DNA from: Weissella oryzae SG25
GTDB taxonomy: Bacteria; Bacillota; Bacilli; Lactobacillales; Lactobacillaceae
Reading direction: 5' to 3'
Assembly: GCF_000691805.2 (NCBI RefSeq)
Contig: NZ_DF820487.1
Coordinates: 95,888-159,887, forward strand
DNA length: 64,000 nucleotides
The position numbers and the translations under genes are program-made. The notes under the pieces were generated by a model. That model saw only the letters and a list, made by a program, of their open reading frames with translations. It did not search any database and had not been told where the DNA came from. This document shows, in pieces, positions 8,759 through 18,644 of the stretch (position 1 is the stretch's first letter; every line of letters begins with the position of its first letter).

Positions 8759-9748
8759 ATGTACGAAGCAATTGAAAATGCAACAATTAATTTAGAGGCA
8801 GCTAGGCAGATATTAGTTGATAAATTAGACATGTCTGTAAGCGAAGCAAGTATTTTATTATTTGAACTAATGTTGAATCAGTCTGATGAAGCTTTTGCTG
8901 ATTTAGCTGCTACCGATTTAACAGAAATTAAAACTAGTTTAGAGAAGGCTGCTTTTAGTGATTTAAAGTTAGATGAAAAGCGTCAGGTTTTACAATTATT
9001 ATTAGTTGGTATGCAACGGCAAGATCAGTTACAGGCAAATTATCAAATTACACCAGATGCAATTGGTATGTGGTTTAGTTATTTAGTCAGTCACATCACA
9101 AAAAATGAAACAGCACCGCAAATTATGGATTTAACGGCGGGCGCTGGAAACCTCTTAGCAACGATAGCCGAAAATGAGCCTAAGGGCGTTTATTCTGCAC
9201 TTGAGAATGATGATACGATGATTTCATTGGCTAGTGGCTTGGCAACACTATTGGGACAAACGTGGCAGCTTGAACATGATGATGCAGTTGCGGCTGAAAT
9301 TAACACGCGTTTTGATGTTGTCATGGCAGACCTACCAGTAGGTTATTATCCTAAGGCGGTAAGTAATGATTTTGTAACTGCTAATCAAAGCGGTAAGTTG
9401 TCATATGTGCAACACTTATTAATTGAAAAAGCGGTTAAAATTTTAAAACCTGCTGGTACGGCGCTATTATTAGTTCCAGCTAATTTATTTGATACAGAGG
9501 CTGCTAAGGGATTGTTAAAATTTTTGCAGACAGAAAATGTTTATCTACAAGCCTTTTTGCGCTTCCCGGGGAAAATGTTTGCCAGTCAAGCCAATGCCAA
9601 GGCTTTGTTAGTCTTGCAAACAGCTGGCGAAGGGGTGAAACAAGCAAGCCCAGTCTTGCTGGCCGCTATTCCTTCGTACACAGACCAACAGGCAACTGAG
9701 CGCTTTTTAGCCGAATTAGATGCTTGGTTAATAGAGAATCATCTATAA
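8759..9748 (+). CDS. YtxK-like class I SAM-dependent methyltransferase
   Basis: 329 residues. An N-terminal helical domain is followed by motif I IMDLTAGAGNLLATI near residue 122 and ADLPVGYYP near residue 190, the DLPVGYYP form of the N6-adenine-type NPPY motif seen in YtxK. YtxK next to comG and ackA is a conserved neighbourhood in Firmicutes. The substrate of YtxK proteins is not established. Upstream, a TATAAT (8645-8650) is preceded by TTGACA at an unusually long 20-bp spacing, so the promoter is uncertain. Confidence 0.88.
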   Translation: MYEAIENATINLEAARQILVDKLDMSVSEASILLFELMLNQSDEAFADLAATDLTEIKTSLEKAAFSDLKLDEKRQVLQLLLVGMQRQDQLQANYQITPDAIGMWFSYLVSHITKNETAPQIMDLTAGAGNLLATIAENEPKGVYSALENDDTMISLASGLATLLGQTWQLEHDDAVAAEINTRFDVVMADLPVGYYPKAVSNDFVTANQSGKLSYVQHLLIEKAVKILKPAGTALLLVPANLFDTEAAKGLLKFLQTENVYLQAFLRFPGKMFASQANAKALLVLQTAGEGVKQASPVLLAAIPSYTDQQATERFLAELDAWLIENHL

Positions 9749-9833
9749 AATTGATATATTTACCGCCGTTGACCGTTATTTATGCTAAAATAGGATAGAT
9801 ATTTTGAACAAGTTCACAGAGGAGACAACTAAC

Positions 9834-11024
9834 ATGGCAATGATTATGGCAGTTAATGCCGGTTCTTCATCATTGAAATTTCAATTGATTGAGATGCCCG
9901 CGGAGAAAGTAATTGCAAAAGGACAAGTTGAACGGATTGGTTTGACTGATTCAATTTTCACTTTAAAGTTTAATGGTGAAAAAGTAGAGTTGATCCAAGA
10001 CATTAACGATCACGAACAAGCAATTAATTTGCTGCTTAACCAACTGCAAGAGCACAATTTGATTGAGCAATTTAATGACATTAAGGGTGTTGGACACCGT
10101 GTTGTTGCTGGTGGTGAGTGGTTTAATAAATCACACATTATTGACGAGGATGCGCTAGAGAAGATTGAACGTCTTGCTTCATATGCACCATTACATAACC
10201 CAGCAAATGCTATGGGAATCCGGGTTTTCCAAGAACTATTGCCTGATGCAGTTTCAGTTGCAGTCTTTGATACTGCCTTCCACCAGACATTGACAAGAGA
10301 TAAGTACCTTTATGCACTACCATATGAGTACTACACAAAGTACGGTGCACGTAAGTATGGAATGCATGGAACTTCTCACCGTTATGTTGCGCATCGTGGT
10401 GCCGAGGTAATGGGTCGTGATCTAAAAGACTTAAAGATGATTACTTTGCACCTAGGTGCAGGTGCTTCTGTAACTGCCATTAAAGATGGTGTTTCCTTTG
10501 ATACATCAATGGGCTTCACCCCATTGGCTGGCTTGATGATGGCTACTCGTACAGGTGACGTTGATCCTTCATTGGTTTACTACATCCAAGAGCGTGAAGG
10601 CTTGACGAATGAGCAAATGTTAAACGTTCTAAACAAGAAGTCAGGTTTGTTGGGAATTTCAACAATTTCATCAGATATGCGTGACCTACAAGATGTTGAA
10701 GCTACAAATGAACATGCTGCTTTGGCAATGAAGATGTTCGTTAATCGTGTTGTGCGTTATGTTGGTGAATATACAGCCGAAATGGGTGGCCTAGATGCTT
10801 TGGTATTTACCGCTGGTATTGGTGAAAATTCTTCTATCATTCGCGAGCGAGTTTTGGAGCAATTAGCTTATATGGGAATTACCTTTGATCCTGAAGTAAA
10901 CAAGCGACGTGACGATGAAATGATTATTTCAAATCCAGATTCAAAGGTCACAGTAATGAAGATTGCTACAAATGAAGAGTTGATGATTGCACGTGATGTT
11001 CAAGAATTGATGAATGAGCAATAA
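9834..11024 (+). CDS. ackA: acetate kinase
   Basis: Converts acetyl phosphate and ADP to acetate and ATP, the ATP-yielding end step of heterofermentation in this group. 396 residues. NAGSSSLKFQL lies near the N-terminus, GHRVVAGGEWF near residue 90, HGTSHRYV near 180 and FTAGIGENS near 325, all acetate kinase signatures. ATG 9834 follows GAGGAG at a 9-base distance. The region upstream has an extended -10 TGCTAAAAT at 9783-9791 but no good -35. Codon use is visibly more biased than in neighbours, as expected for a highly expressed gene. Confidence 0.97.
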   Translation: MAMIMAVNAGSSSLKFQLIEMPAEKVIAKGQVERIGLTDSIFTLKFNGEKVELIQDINDHEQAINLLLNQLQEHNLIEQFNDIKGVGHRVVAGGEWFNKSHIIDEDALEKIERLASYAPLHNPANAMGIRVFQELLPDAVSVAVFDTAFHQTLTRDKYLYALPYEYYTKYGARKYGMHGTSHRYVAHRGAEVMGRDLKDLKMITLHLGAGASVTAIKDGVSFDTSMGFTPLAGLMMATRTGDVDPSLVYYIQEREGLTNEQMLNVLNKKSGLLGISTISSDMRDLQDVEATNEHAALAMKMFVNRVVRYVGEYTAEMGGLDALVFTAGIGENSSIIRERVLEQLAYMGITFDPEVNKRRDDEMIISNPDSKVTVMKIATNEELMIARDVQELMNEQ

Positions 11025-11056
11025 AAACTTGGCTTTGATTAGTTCTGGTAGGGTTG

Positions 11057-11078
11057 TTGAAAAATAATTATTTTTCAA
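11057..11078. repeat. 22-bp perfect palindrome between ackA and priA
   Basis: Two 11-base half-sites, TTGAAAAATAA and its exact complement, abut without a spacer. It lies 33 bases after the ackA stop and 29 bases before the ackA terminator-like hairpin. It could be an operator or part of the 3' processing signal. Confidence 0.6.
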
Positions 11079-11106
11079 TGGTGCTTTAATAGTTTATTTA
11101 AATACT

Positions 11107-11150
11107 GGGCGAATAATACCGAGTGCAACCTTGGCTTTATTCGCCCTTTC
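11107..11150 (+). terminator. intrinsic terminator after ackA
   Basis: GGGCGAATAA (11107-11116) pairs perfectly with TTATTCGCCC (11137-11146), followed by TTTC. The T run is short, so efficiency is uncertain. Confidence 0.7.
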
Positions 11151-11279
11151 TTGTGATAAGTAAATTTAAAAACTAGTTTATTTACTACTAACAGAGCTGA
11201 GGCAGACCTTTTTTGACAGCTTTGTTAAAATAACTATTAAAGTAATTCGTCTTTTTACGATTAATGTGGGGAGGTAAGT

Positions 11280-13700
11280 ATGAAGCAAGCAGCAGTAATT
11301 GTAGATGTACCGACGATGCAAACCAATCAGCCCTACACATATTTAGTGCCAGAAAGCCTAGAGCAACTAATTGAAATTGGCATGCGCGTAACGGTACCCT
11401 TTGGACGTGGTAACCGGTTGGTTCAAGGGTTTGTAACGGAAGTTCAAAGCATTGAACCAAGTGAAACTAATTTAAAGAGTATTGAGGAGTTAATAGAGCC
11501 AACCGCAGTCTTGAATACAGAGCTTTTGGCATTAGGGGCTTGGTTGGCTAATCGCAATTTTGCTTTTAAGATTAGTGTTTTACAGATGATGTTACCAAAT
11601 GTAATGCGAGCAAAGTATACTAAGACGTTACAAGCACTTAATATAGATGCGATTGAGGATCCACAAGTTAAACAACTTTTTATTGACCGTAATACAATTA
11701 CTTTTGATAGTGAGAATGTGCCAGTAGAGTTACTAGCTAATGTACAGCGAGCATTACGTTTGAATCAGTTACAAATCGGGTATATAGTAGGCAATCGAGC
11801 TAAGGAAAAGCTGGTTTTGGCAATAAAACCAGCCTTATCAGCAAGTGAATATGATCAAATAAGACAGGGCTTACGGTCAACGGCGCATAAGCAGGCACAT
11901 TTGTTGACCTATTTAATGACAATGTCTAATGAATATCTACCACAAGCAGAATTAATTAAGCTATTGGGTATCGATGCCGGTTTAATTACACGGGCCGCTA
12001 AGAATGGGTGGGTCGAGCAAGCTAAGATTGAAGTTTATCGTTTACCAAAATTAACGGGAACAATCGAAACAACCCAAGCGCTAAAATTAAATTCTGAGCA
12101 GTTGCAGGCTTATCAAGCAATAACAGAAACTGTAATTGCAAAGCAGAATGAGACCTTTTTGTTAGAGGGGATTACAGGTTCAGGAAAGACTGAAGTTTAT
12201 TTACAGGCAATTGCTGAAACTTTGGCAATTGGTAGAACAGCTTTGATGCTAGTACCAGAGATTACCTTAACCCCACAAATGGTGCGTCGAGTACAAGGAC
12301 GTTTTGGTGCGCAGGTTGCAGTTATGCATAGCGGTTTGTCAGATGGCGAGCGTTACGATGAGTGGCGGCGAATTAAACGTGGTGAAGTCAAAGTTGTGGT
12401 TGGTGCCCGTTCAGCAATTTTTGCGCCATTAGAAAATATTGGTTTAATTATTATTGATGAGGAACATGAAGGTTCTTATAAGCAAGATGAAAACCCACGT
12501 TATCATGCGCGTGATGTAGCAATTTGGCGGGCAGAGTATCATCATGCAACGGTTGTTTTGGGCTCAGCGACGCCTTCCTTGGAAAGTCGCGCACGCGCAC
12601 AAAAAGGGCGCTATAAGTTATTGAAATTAACCAAACGCGCGCAAAATAGCAGTTTACCAACCGCTACAATTGTTGATATGCGCGAAGCCTTGCAAAACGG
12701 TTCGAATGAATTGTTTTCACCTTTATTGGCTGAAAAGCTAGTTGATCGTTTAAAAAAATCAGAACAAAGTGTGCTCTTACTCAATCGTCGTGGCTATGCA
12801 AATTTTTTGATGTGTCGCGATTGCGGATATGTACCTAAATGTAAAAATTGTGATTTAGCATTGACCATGCATACGGATACCGGCCGGATGGAGTGCCATT
12901 ATTGTGGTTACAGTGAGCCAATTCCCAATAAGTGTGTCCAATGTGGTTCTGAGCGAATTCGCCCTTATGGTGCTGGCACGCAAAAAGTTGAACAAGTTTT
13001 ACATAAGGAATTTCCACAGGCTCGTATTATGCGGATGGATGTAGACACAACGCGGCGAAAAGGTTCGGTTGACCAGATGTTAACAGACTTTGGTGAGAAG
13101 AAGGCTGATATCCTATTAGGAACACAAATGATTGCAAAGGGCTTAGATTTTCCGGATATTACTTTAGTTGGGGTACTGAATGCAGATACTTCACTAAGTG
13201 TGCCCGATTTTCGTGCCTCAGAACGTACCTTTCAATTATTAACACAGGTTGCTGGCCGCGCTGGTCGTGCCGACAAGCAAGGCGAAGTGGTTATTCAAAC
13301 CTTCAACCCGGAGCATTATGCAATTCAGTTGGCGAGTCAGCAAAATTTTGAAGCATTCTATGAAACTGAGATGCGTCTACGCCACACTTGGCAATATTCG
13401 CCATATTTTTACACATTACAAATTAAAATTGCTCATGAAGACCAAGCAGTTGCAGCTAAGATTGCTTATCAAACGGCAAATTGGTTAAAGCAGAAATTAG
13501 CAATAGATTCAACCTTACTAGGACCGGCTGCTGGGGCAGTTAGCCGTTTAAAAAATAAGTACTACTATCGAATGTTAATTAAATTTAAAAATGATGATGG
13601 CTTAGAGATGGCTTTAAAGGAACTGATGCTTGCTGCACAGCGCTTACAAAAGCAAAAAGTAATACTAACGATTGATCGAGATCCCAATAATTTTATTTAA
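11280..13700 (+). CDS. priA: primosomal replication-restart helicase PriA
   Basis: 806-residue superfamily 2 helicase that reloads the replisome at stalled forks. The N-terminal DNA-binding domain is followed by Walker A GITGSGKTEVY near residue 296 and DEEH at about 391. A zinc region of four CxxC pairs (CRDC, CKNC, CHYC, CVQC) lies between roughly 512 and 555, and GTQMIAKGLDFPDITLVGV and LTQVAGRAGRAD follow. First gene of the long translation/signalling operon; 13 bases separate it from fmt. Confidence 0.96.
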   Translation: MKQAAVIVDVPTMQTNQPYTYLVPESLEQLIEIGMRVTVPFGRGNRLVQGFVTEVQSIEPSETNLKSIEELIEPTAVLNTELLALGAWLANRNFAFKISVLQMMLPNVMRAKYTKTLQALNIDAIEDPQVKQLFIDRNTITFDSENVPVELLANVQRALRLNQLQIGYIVGNRAKEKLVLAIKPALSASEYDQIRQGLRSTAHKQAHLLTYLMTMSNEYLPQAELIKLLGIDAGLITRAAKNGWVEQAKIEVYRLPKLTGTIETTQALKLNSEQLQAYQAITETVIAKQNETFLLEGITGSGKTEVYLQAIAETLAIGRTALMLVPEITLTPQMVRRVQGRFGAQVAVMHSGLSDGERYDEWRRIKRGEVKVVVGARSAIFAPLENIGLIIIDEEHEGSYKQDENPRYHARDVAIWRAEYHHATVVLGSATPSLESRARAQKGRYKLLKLTKRAQNSSLPTATIVDMREALQNGSNELFSPLLAEKLVDRLKKSEQSVLLLNRRGYANFLMCRDCGYVPKCKNCDLALTMHTDTGRMECHYCGYSEPIPNKCVQCGSERIRPYGAGTQKVEQVLHKEFPQARIMRMDVDTTRRKGSVDQMLTDFGEKKADILLGTQMIAKGLDFPDITLVGVLNADTSLSVPDFRASERTFQLLTQVAGRAGRADKQGEVVIQTFNPEHYAIQLASQQNFEAFYETEMRLRHTWQYSPYFYTLQIKIAHEDQAVAAKIAYQTANWLKQKLAIDSTLLGPAAGAVSRLKNKYYYRMLIKFKNDDGLEMALKELMLAAQRLQKQKVILTIDRDPNNFI

Positions 13701-13713
13701 TCAAAGGAGCATT

Positions 13714-14667
13714 ATGACAAAAAGAATTATTTTTATGGGAACACCAGCGTTTTCAGTGCCTATTCTAGAAGCTTTGATTGCAGATCCAGCTTATGATGTG
13801 ATTGCTGTATTAACCCAACCAGATCGGCCAGTTGGTCGTAAGCGGGTGCTAACACCAACTCCAGTTAAAGTAGCGGCTGTTGCAGCGGGTATTCCAGTCT
13901 ATCAACCAAGCAAACTTTCTGGTAGTGAAGAGTTAGCGGAAATTATCGACCTTGAGGCTGATTTGCTAATTACTGCTGCCTATGGTCAATTCTTACCAAG
14001 TAAGCTATTAGCATCGGCTAAAATAGCTGCAATTAATGTACATGCGTCATTACTTCCTAAGTATCGGGGTGGTGCACCTATCCATTATGCAGTAATGAAT
14101 GGGGATGCCGAAACTGGTGTTTCAATTATGTATATGATTAAAGCAATGGATGCAGGCGCTGTTTTGTCACAAGCGAAAATAAAGATTGAGGCTGAAGATA
14201 ACACCGGAACAATGTTTGAAAAGCTAAGTTTGCTTGGGCGCGATTTACTTTTGGAAACCCTACCTGAATTGATTGCTGGTAAGAATGTTCCAACTGAGCA
14301 AGATCCGGCCTTAGTTACTTTTTCACCAAATATTACAGCTGAGCAGGAAGTTTTGGACTTTACGCAACCAGCAATGATGATAAATAATCATATCCGCGGG
14401 TTGTATCCTTTCCCAATTGCCCACACAGTAATCAATGGTGTGCGTACGAAAATTCAAAAGGCGCATGTGTTAGCTGAAAAAACATTGGCAGCGCCAGGAA
14501 CGGTCGTTTTAAAGGATAAACACGCCTTGCATATTGCTGCCGGTCAAGGAACTGTAATTGCAATTGATGAGTTACAACCAGCTGGTAAGCCTAAAATGGA
14601 CATCACAGCCTATCTAAATGGCCATGCCAATTTTGCCGAAGGAGAACAGGTAATTTCAAATGAGTAA
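13714..14667 (+). CDS. fmt: methionyl-tRNA formyltransferase
   Basis: 317 residues; formylates initiator Met-tRNA. FMGTPAFSVPIL opens the Rossmann domain and NVHASLLPKYRGGAPIHYAV near residue 108-125 carries the catalytic Asn and His; the catalytic Asp is in KAMDAGAV. I chose ATG 13714, which follows AAAGGAG by 5 bases; an upstream ATG at 13672 would lie inside priA. The stop overlaps the rsmB start by 8 bases. Confidence 0.96.
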   Translation: MTKRIIFMGTPAFSVPILEALIADPAYDVIAVLTQPDRPVGRKRVLTPTPVKVAAVAAGIPVYQPSKLSGSEELAEIIDLEADLLITAAYGQFLPSKLLASAKIAAINVHASLLPKYRGGAPIHYAVMNGDAETGVSIMYMIKAMDAGAVLSQAKIKIEAEDNTGTMFEKLSLLGRDLLLETLPELIAGKNVPTEQDPALVTFSPNITAEQEVLDFTQPAMMINNHIRGLYPFPIAHTVINGVRTKIQKAHVLAEKTLAAPGTVVLKDKHALHIAAGQGTVIAIDELQPAGKPKMDITAYLNGHANFAEGEQVISNE

Positions 14668-16033
14668 AGGAACTAATCAAAAGATTGCGCCTTGGGAACT
14701 AAATAATACCCGGGCTTTAGCAATTCGGACTTTAGAACGTGTACAAGATGGTGCTTATTCTAATTTACAATTAAATCAAATTATTAAAGAGTCTAATTTA
14801 GAGCCCCGGGATATTCAATTATTAACCACAATTGTTTACGGTGTAATCCAACGCCGGATGACTTTGGAATTTTGGTTAAAACCTTTTGTGAAGGAACCAA
14901 AACTATTAGATGCTTGGGTACGCGAATTATTGTATACTGCAATCTTTCAATTAGCCTTTCTTGATAAGGTCCCAAAACATGCAATTTTTGATGAAACAAT
15001 CAAGCTAGCTAAGCGACGCGGTCACGATGGAATTCGTAAGTTTGTTACCGGCGTATTGCATGCGATTGACCGACAAGGCTTGGCCGATTTTGCAACAATT
15101 GCTGATCCAATTGAGCGTTTAAGTATTGAAGCTTCATTACCTGCTTGGCTAATCCAGACAATGAGTAATGAACTTGGTTGGGAAAAGACCGTAACGATTG
15201 CACAGTCAATTAACACGGCACCGGCGCAATCAGCCCGGGTTAATTTAGCGGTCACAACAGTTGAACTAGCAAGCGAACGTTTAGTCGCCGAAGGCTTTAC
15301 CGTTGAGAAATCACAAGTTACACCAGAAGGTTTAATTCTGCATGGTGGTCATGTCGCTAGCTCAGAAACGTTTAATGACGGTTGGGTTACTTTACAAGAT
15401 GAATCAGCAATGTTGATGGTTCCTAGCTTACAAGTTGAGCCGGGTGATTTAGTCTTAGATGCCGCAGCGGCACCGGGTGGAAAAACGACCCAGATTGCAC
15501 GTTATCTTTCAAAAGCGGCTGGCGGTCAGGCAACGGCTTTGGATATTCATGCGCACAAGGTCGATTTGATTAAGGCCAATGCTGAACGTTTAAAGGTTGC
15601 GGACCGAGTAAAGCCAGTTTTGTTAGATGCACGAAAGGTTGACGAGCAATTTGCTGATGAAACTTTTGACCGAATTTTGGTCGATGCACCGTGCTCTGGT
15701 TTTGGCTTACTAAGACGTAAGCCAGAGATTCGTTATGGCAAGAGTATGGCGGATAGTGAGAACTTACAAAAGATTCAGTTAGCAATTTTGGACGCTGTTG
15801 CGCCAAAGTTAAAGGCTGGTGGCCGGATGGTTTATGGTACTTGTACGATTTTGAAAAATGAAAATGAAGATGTTATTGATCAGTTTTTAGCAAGTCATTC
15901 AGATTTCAAACTTGTGCCAACGTACACAGAATTTAGTTTGAATGCAAGTGATGGGCGTGGTATGGTACATATGTTCCCTGATGACTTTGCATCAGACGGG
16001 TTCTTTATTGCGACCTTGGAAAAGCAAGCATAA
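14660..16033 (+). CDS. rsmB: 16S rRNA (cytosine-967-C5)-methyltransferase
   Basis: 457 residues. An N-terminal NusB-like RNA-binding domain (about 1-150) precedes an RsmB methyltransferase domain with SAM motif LDAAAAPGGKTTQIA and the two catalytic-site cysteines in DAPCSGFG near residue 343 and GTCTILKNENE near 394. Overlaps fmt by 8 bases, the usual fmt-rsmB pairing. Confidence 0.95.
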   Translation: MSKGTNQKIAPWELNNTRALAIRTLERVQDGAYSNLQLNQIIKESNLEPRDIQLLTTIVYGVIQRRMTLEFWLKPFVKEPKLLDAWVRELLYTAIFQLAFLDKVPKHAIFDETIKLAKRRGHDGIRKFVTGVLHAIDRQGLADFATIADPIERLSIEASLPAWLIQTMSNELGWEKTVTIAQSINTAPAQSARVNLAVTTVELASERLVAEGFTVEKSQVTPEGLILHGGHVASSETFNDGWVTLQDESAMLMVPSLQVEPGDLVLDAAAAPGGKTTQIARYLSKAAGGQATALDIHAHKVDLIKANAERLKVADRVKPVLLDARKVDEQFADETFDRILVDAPCSGFGLLRRKPEIRYGKSMADSENLQKIQLAILDAVAPKLKAGGRMVYGTCTILKNENEDVIDQFLASHSDFKLVPTYTEFSLNASDGRGMVHMFPDDFASDGFFIATLEKQA

Positions 16034-16065
16034 TTTTGTAGGAAAACAGAGAGGCCAATAACAAC

Positions 16066-16809
16066 ATGAAAATCACATATGCGTCCGATCGAGGGCGGGT
16101 ACGCGCTGATAATCAAGACTATGTTGATGTATTCGTAAATACTAGGGGTAGCCAGTTGGCAATTGTTGCTGACGGTGTTGGTGGTGAGTTTGGTGGCGAT
16201 GTTGCATCAACCATGGCAGTTTTACATCTAGGAAATGAATGGCGTTTAACTGACGTGGCTGATGCAAACGCTGGGCGTAGTTGGCTAGAAGCCATGGCAG
16301 CGCAAGAAAATACAACGATTTTAAATGCCGGACGTCGTTATAGGACGTTAAAAGGGATGGCAACAACATTGGTTGTCGCAATTATTTTAGCGGATCAAGT
16401 AATCATTGCTAACTTAGGCGATTCCCGTGCTTATTTATTGCGTAATCGTGAGTTACGGCAAATTACTGAAGACCATAATCTAGCTGGCGAATTGTTTAGA
16501 CAAGGAGCGATTACAGCTGATCAAGCAGCTGAACATCCTGGTCGCCACATCATTACCCGTTCTTTAGGGGTGGGGGAAGATGTGGCTTTAGACATCTATC
16601 AATTTGCTTTGCAAGTGGATGATTTACTACTTTTGACAACAGATGGGTTACCAAAAGTTTTGTCAGATAAGGAAATTGTCAATGAAATTGAAAATGCCGA
16701 TTCACAAAAATCAGCAGTTGAAAATCTAATTAAGAATGTTAATGCAGGTGGTGGACCTGATAATGTAACAGTCCTTTTGGGTTATCAGGAAAACGAGGGC
16801 CAAATCTAA
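16066..16809 (+). CDS. stp: PP2C-type serine/threonine phosphatase
   Basis: 247-residue metal-dependent phosphatase that reverses phosphorylation by the kinase encoded next. The PP2C motifs are all present: VADGVGGEFGGDVAS, NLGDSRAYLLR, LLTTDGLPK and GGGPDNVTVLL. Its last base is the first base of the kinase start codon, so the pair is translationally coupled, as in most Firmicutes. Confidence 0.95.
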   Translation: MKITYASDRGRVRADNQDYVDVFVNTRGSQLAIVADGVGGEFGGDVASTMAVLHLGNEWRLTDVADANAGRSWLEAMAAQENTTILNAGRRYRTLKGMATTLVVAIILADQVIIANLGDSRAYLLRNRELRQITEDHNLAGELFRQGAITADQAAEHPGRHIITRSLGVGEDVALDIYQFALQVDDLLLLTTDGLPKVLSDKEIVNEIENADSQKSAVENLIKNVNAGGGPDNVTVLLGYQENEGQI

Positions 16810-18626
16810 TGAAATTAAATCAATTAATTGGCGATCGCTATCGAATTATCCGACCAATCGGCGAAGGCGGTATGGCTAATGTCTACCGAGCTTTTGATGT
16901 AATTTTACAACGTGATGTAACCGTTAAAATTTTACGATTTGATTTGCGAGATAAAGACGTCGTCCGTAAGCGCTTTGAAAATGAAATTGCCGCTACGGCT
17001 GAACTTAGTCATCCCAACATTGTCCAAATTTATGATTTTGGTGATGAAGATGATGATCAATATCTAGTTTCTGAATTTGTAGATGGAATGGATTTAAAAC
17101 ACTATATTCAAGAGGAGTTCCCAATTTCTTTTTCAAAAGTAATTGATATTATGGAACAAATTTTGGCAGGTGTGGCTGAAGCACATGAACATGGCATCGT
17201 GCATCGGGATTTAAAACCGCAAAATGTTTTGATTGCCCGTGATGGCGAAGTTAAAATCACCGATTTTGGTATTGCACAGGTCGAAACTTCATTGGGCCTG
17301 ACGCAAACTAATTCGGCAATTGGTTCGGTGCATTACATGTCGCCTGAGCAAATTAAGGGCAAGTCAGCAACAGTTCGCTCAGATATATATGCGTTAGGAA
17401 TTATTCTTTATGAGATGTTAGCTGGACATGTGCCTTTTGATGGCGAAACGCCTGTTGCAGTGGCAGTTAAGCATACACAAGAACAGATACCTTCTGTGCG
17501 GGAAATTGATGCGCGGATTCCACAAGCTTTGGAAAATGTAATTATTCGGGCAACGGCTAAAGAGCCAATGCAAAGATATCTTTCGGCGACTGAAATGGGT
17601 AATGACTTGCGGACGGCACTTTCACCAGCACGGCTTAATGAGAGTCGCTTGGTTTTACCAGGTGAAGAGCTGGTTGAAGCAGTGACGAAAGTATTGCCAC
17701 TACACGAGGTACAAGAGTTAACTAAGAGCCCAGTAAAAGCAGCTGAGCAAGATAACGATGAAGCCTTGCGAAAAACGGACAGTAAGGCAAAGAAATCAAA
17801 AAAGAAGCTTGATCCAAAGGCCAAAAAGAAGCGCCGACGGCGGATTATTTTGGCAAGTTTAGCTGCCCTTGCTGTAATCCTAGGGACGCTTTGGGCGGTT
17901 GGCGCAATGAGCCCTAAGCGGGTTACAATTTCCAATTTAAATGGGCAAACTGAGGCTGCGGCTAAAAAGACTTTGCAACAAGATGGTTTAACCGTTGGTA
18001 AGGTAACCAAGACTGCCTCAAATGTTGCGGTTGATTCGGTTGTACGCACTAACCCAGGTGCAAATAAGGTTGTTGATCGAGGCAGTAAGGTTGATTTGGT
18101 AATTTCAAGCGGTCCTAAAAAGGAACGCTTTGGCGACTATGTGAATGAGCGCTATAGTGCAGTTGCTAGTCAACTAAAAGCTAAGGGATACACCGTTCAC
18201 AAAAAGGAAGTTGCGAGTGACGAGTATCCAACTGGCTACATTGTTTCGCAAAACATCCAAGCTGAAAAGCAGGTAGTACCAGGGGATACAACGGTTACTT
18301 TCACTGTTTCAACGGGTGAAACTAAGATTACGGTCCCTGACTTCAATAACCGATCACAAGACTATGTTGCGGGATGGGCAAATGAAAATGGGGTTGTTGT
18401 TAATTACACTGACACTAATTCAAATAGCGTTCCAGATGGTCAGGTAGTCAATCAGAGCATTGCAGCTGGTCGGACAATTACCAAGAATCAGGTGCTTTAT
18501 GTAACGATTTCACGCGGCAGTGGTAACCAGGATAATTCTAGTTCATCAAGTCAAGCATCTAGTTCAAGTTCTTCGAGTTCTTCAAGTTCTAGTTCAAGTT
18601 CTTCAAGTTCAGCAGCAAATAGTTAA
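16809..18626 (+). CDS. prkC: PASTA-domain serine/threonine kinase (PrkC/StkP family)
   Basis: 605-residue membrane kinase that senses wall fragments. Kinase domain about 10-275 with GEGGMANVYRA, HRDLKPQNVL and DFG; a basic Lys/Arg-rich juxtamembrane stretch; one membrane helix near 347-368; three PASTA repeats to about 572 (starts near RVTISNLNGQ, KKERFGDYV and ITVPDFNNRS). The tail is almost pure serine, about 30 residues, encoded by imperfect TCAAGT-type repeats that may vary in length between strains. Confidence 0.95.
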   Translation: MKLNQLIGDRYRIIRPIGEGGMANVYRAFDVILQRDVTVKILRFDLRDKDVVRKRFENEIAATAELSHPNIVQIYDFGDEDDDQYLVSEFVDGMDLKHYIQEEFPISFSKVIDIMEQILAGVAEAHEHGIVHRDLKPQNVLIARDGEVKITDFGIAQVETSLGLTQTNSAIGSVHYMSPEQIKGKSATVRSDIYALGIILYEMLAGHVPFDGETPVAVAVKHTQEQIPSVREIDARIPQALENVIIRATAKEPMQRYLSATEMGNDLRTALSPARLNESRLVLPGEELVEAVTKVLPLHEVQELTKSPVKAAEQDNDEALRKTDSKAKKSKKKLDPKAKKKRRRRIILASLAALAVILGTLWAVGAMSPKRVTISNLNGQTEAAAKKTLQQDGLTVGKVTKTASNVAVDSVVRTNPGANKVVDRGSKVDLVISSGPKKERFGDYVNERYSAVASQLKAKGYTVHKKEVASDEYPTGYIVSQNIQAEKQVVPGDTTVTFTVSTGETKITVPDFNNRSQDYVAGWANENGVVVNYTDTNSNSVPDGQVVNQSIAAGRTITKNQVLYVTISRGSGNQDNSSSSSQASSSSSSSSSSSSSSSSSSAANS

Positions 18627-18644
18627 GGTAGAATAGGAGTAAAT

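Noticed and set aside
17408..18049. 213-codon minus-strand frame opposite prkC
   Set aside because: Shadow of the kinase gene; composition and position give no support.
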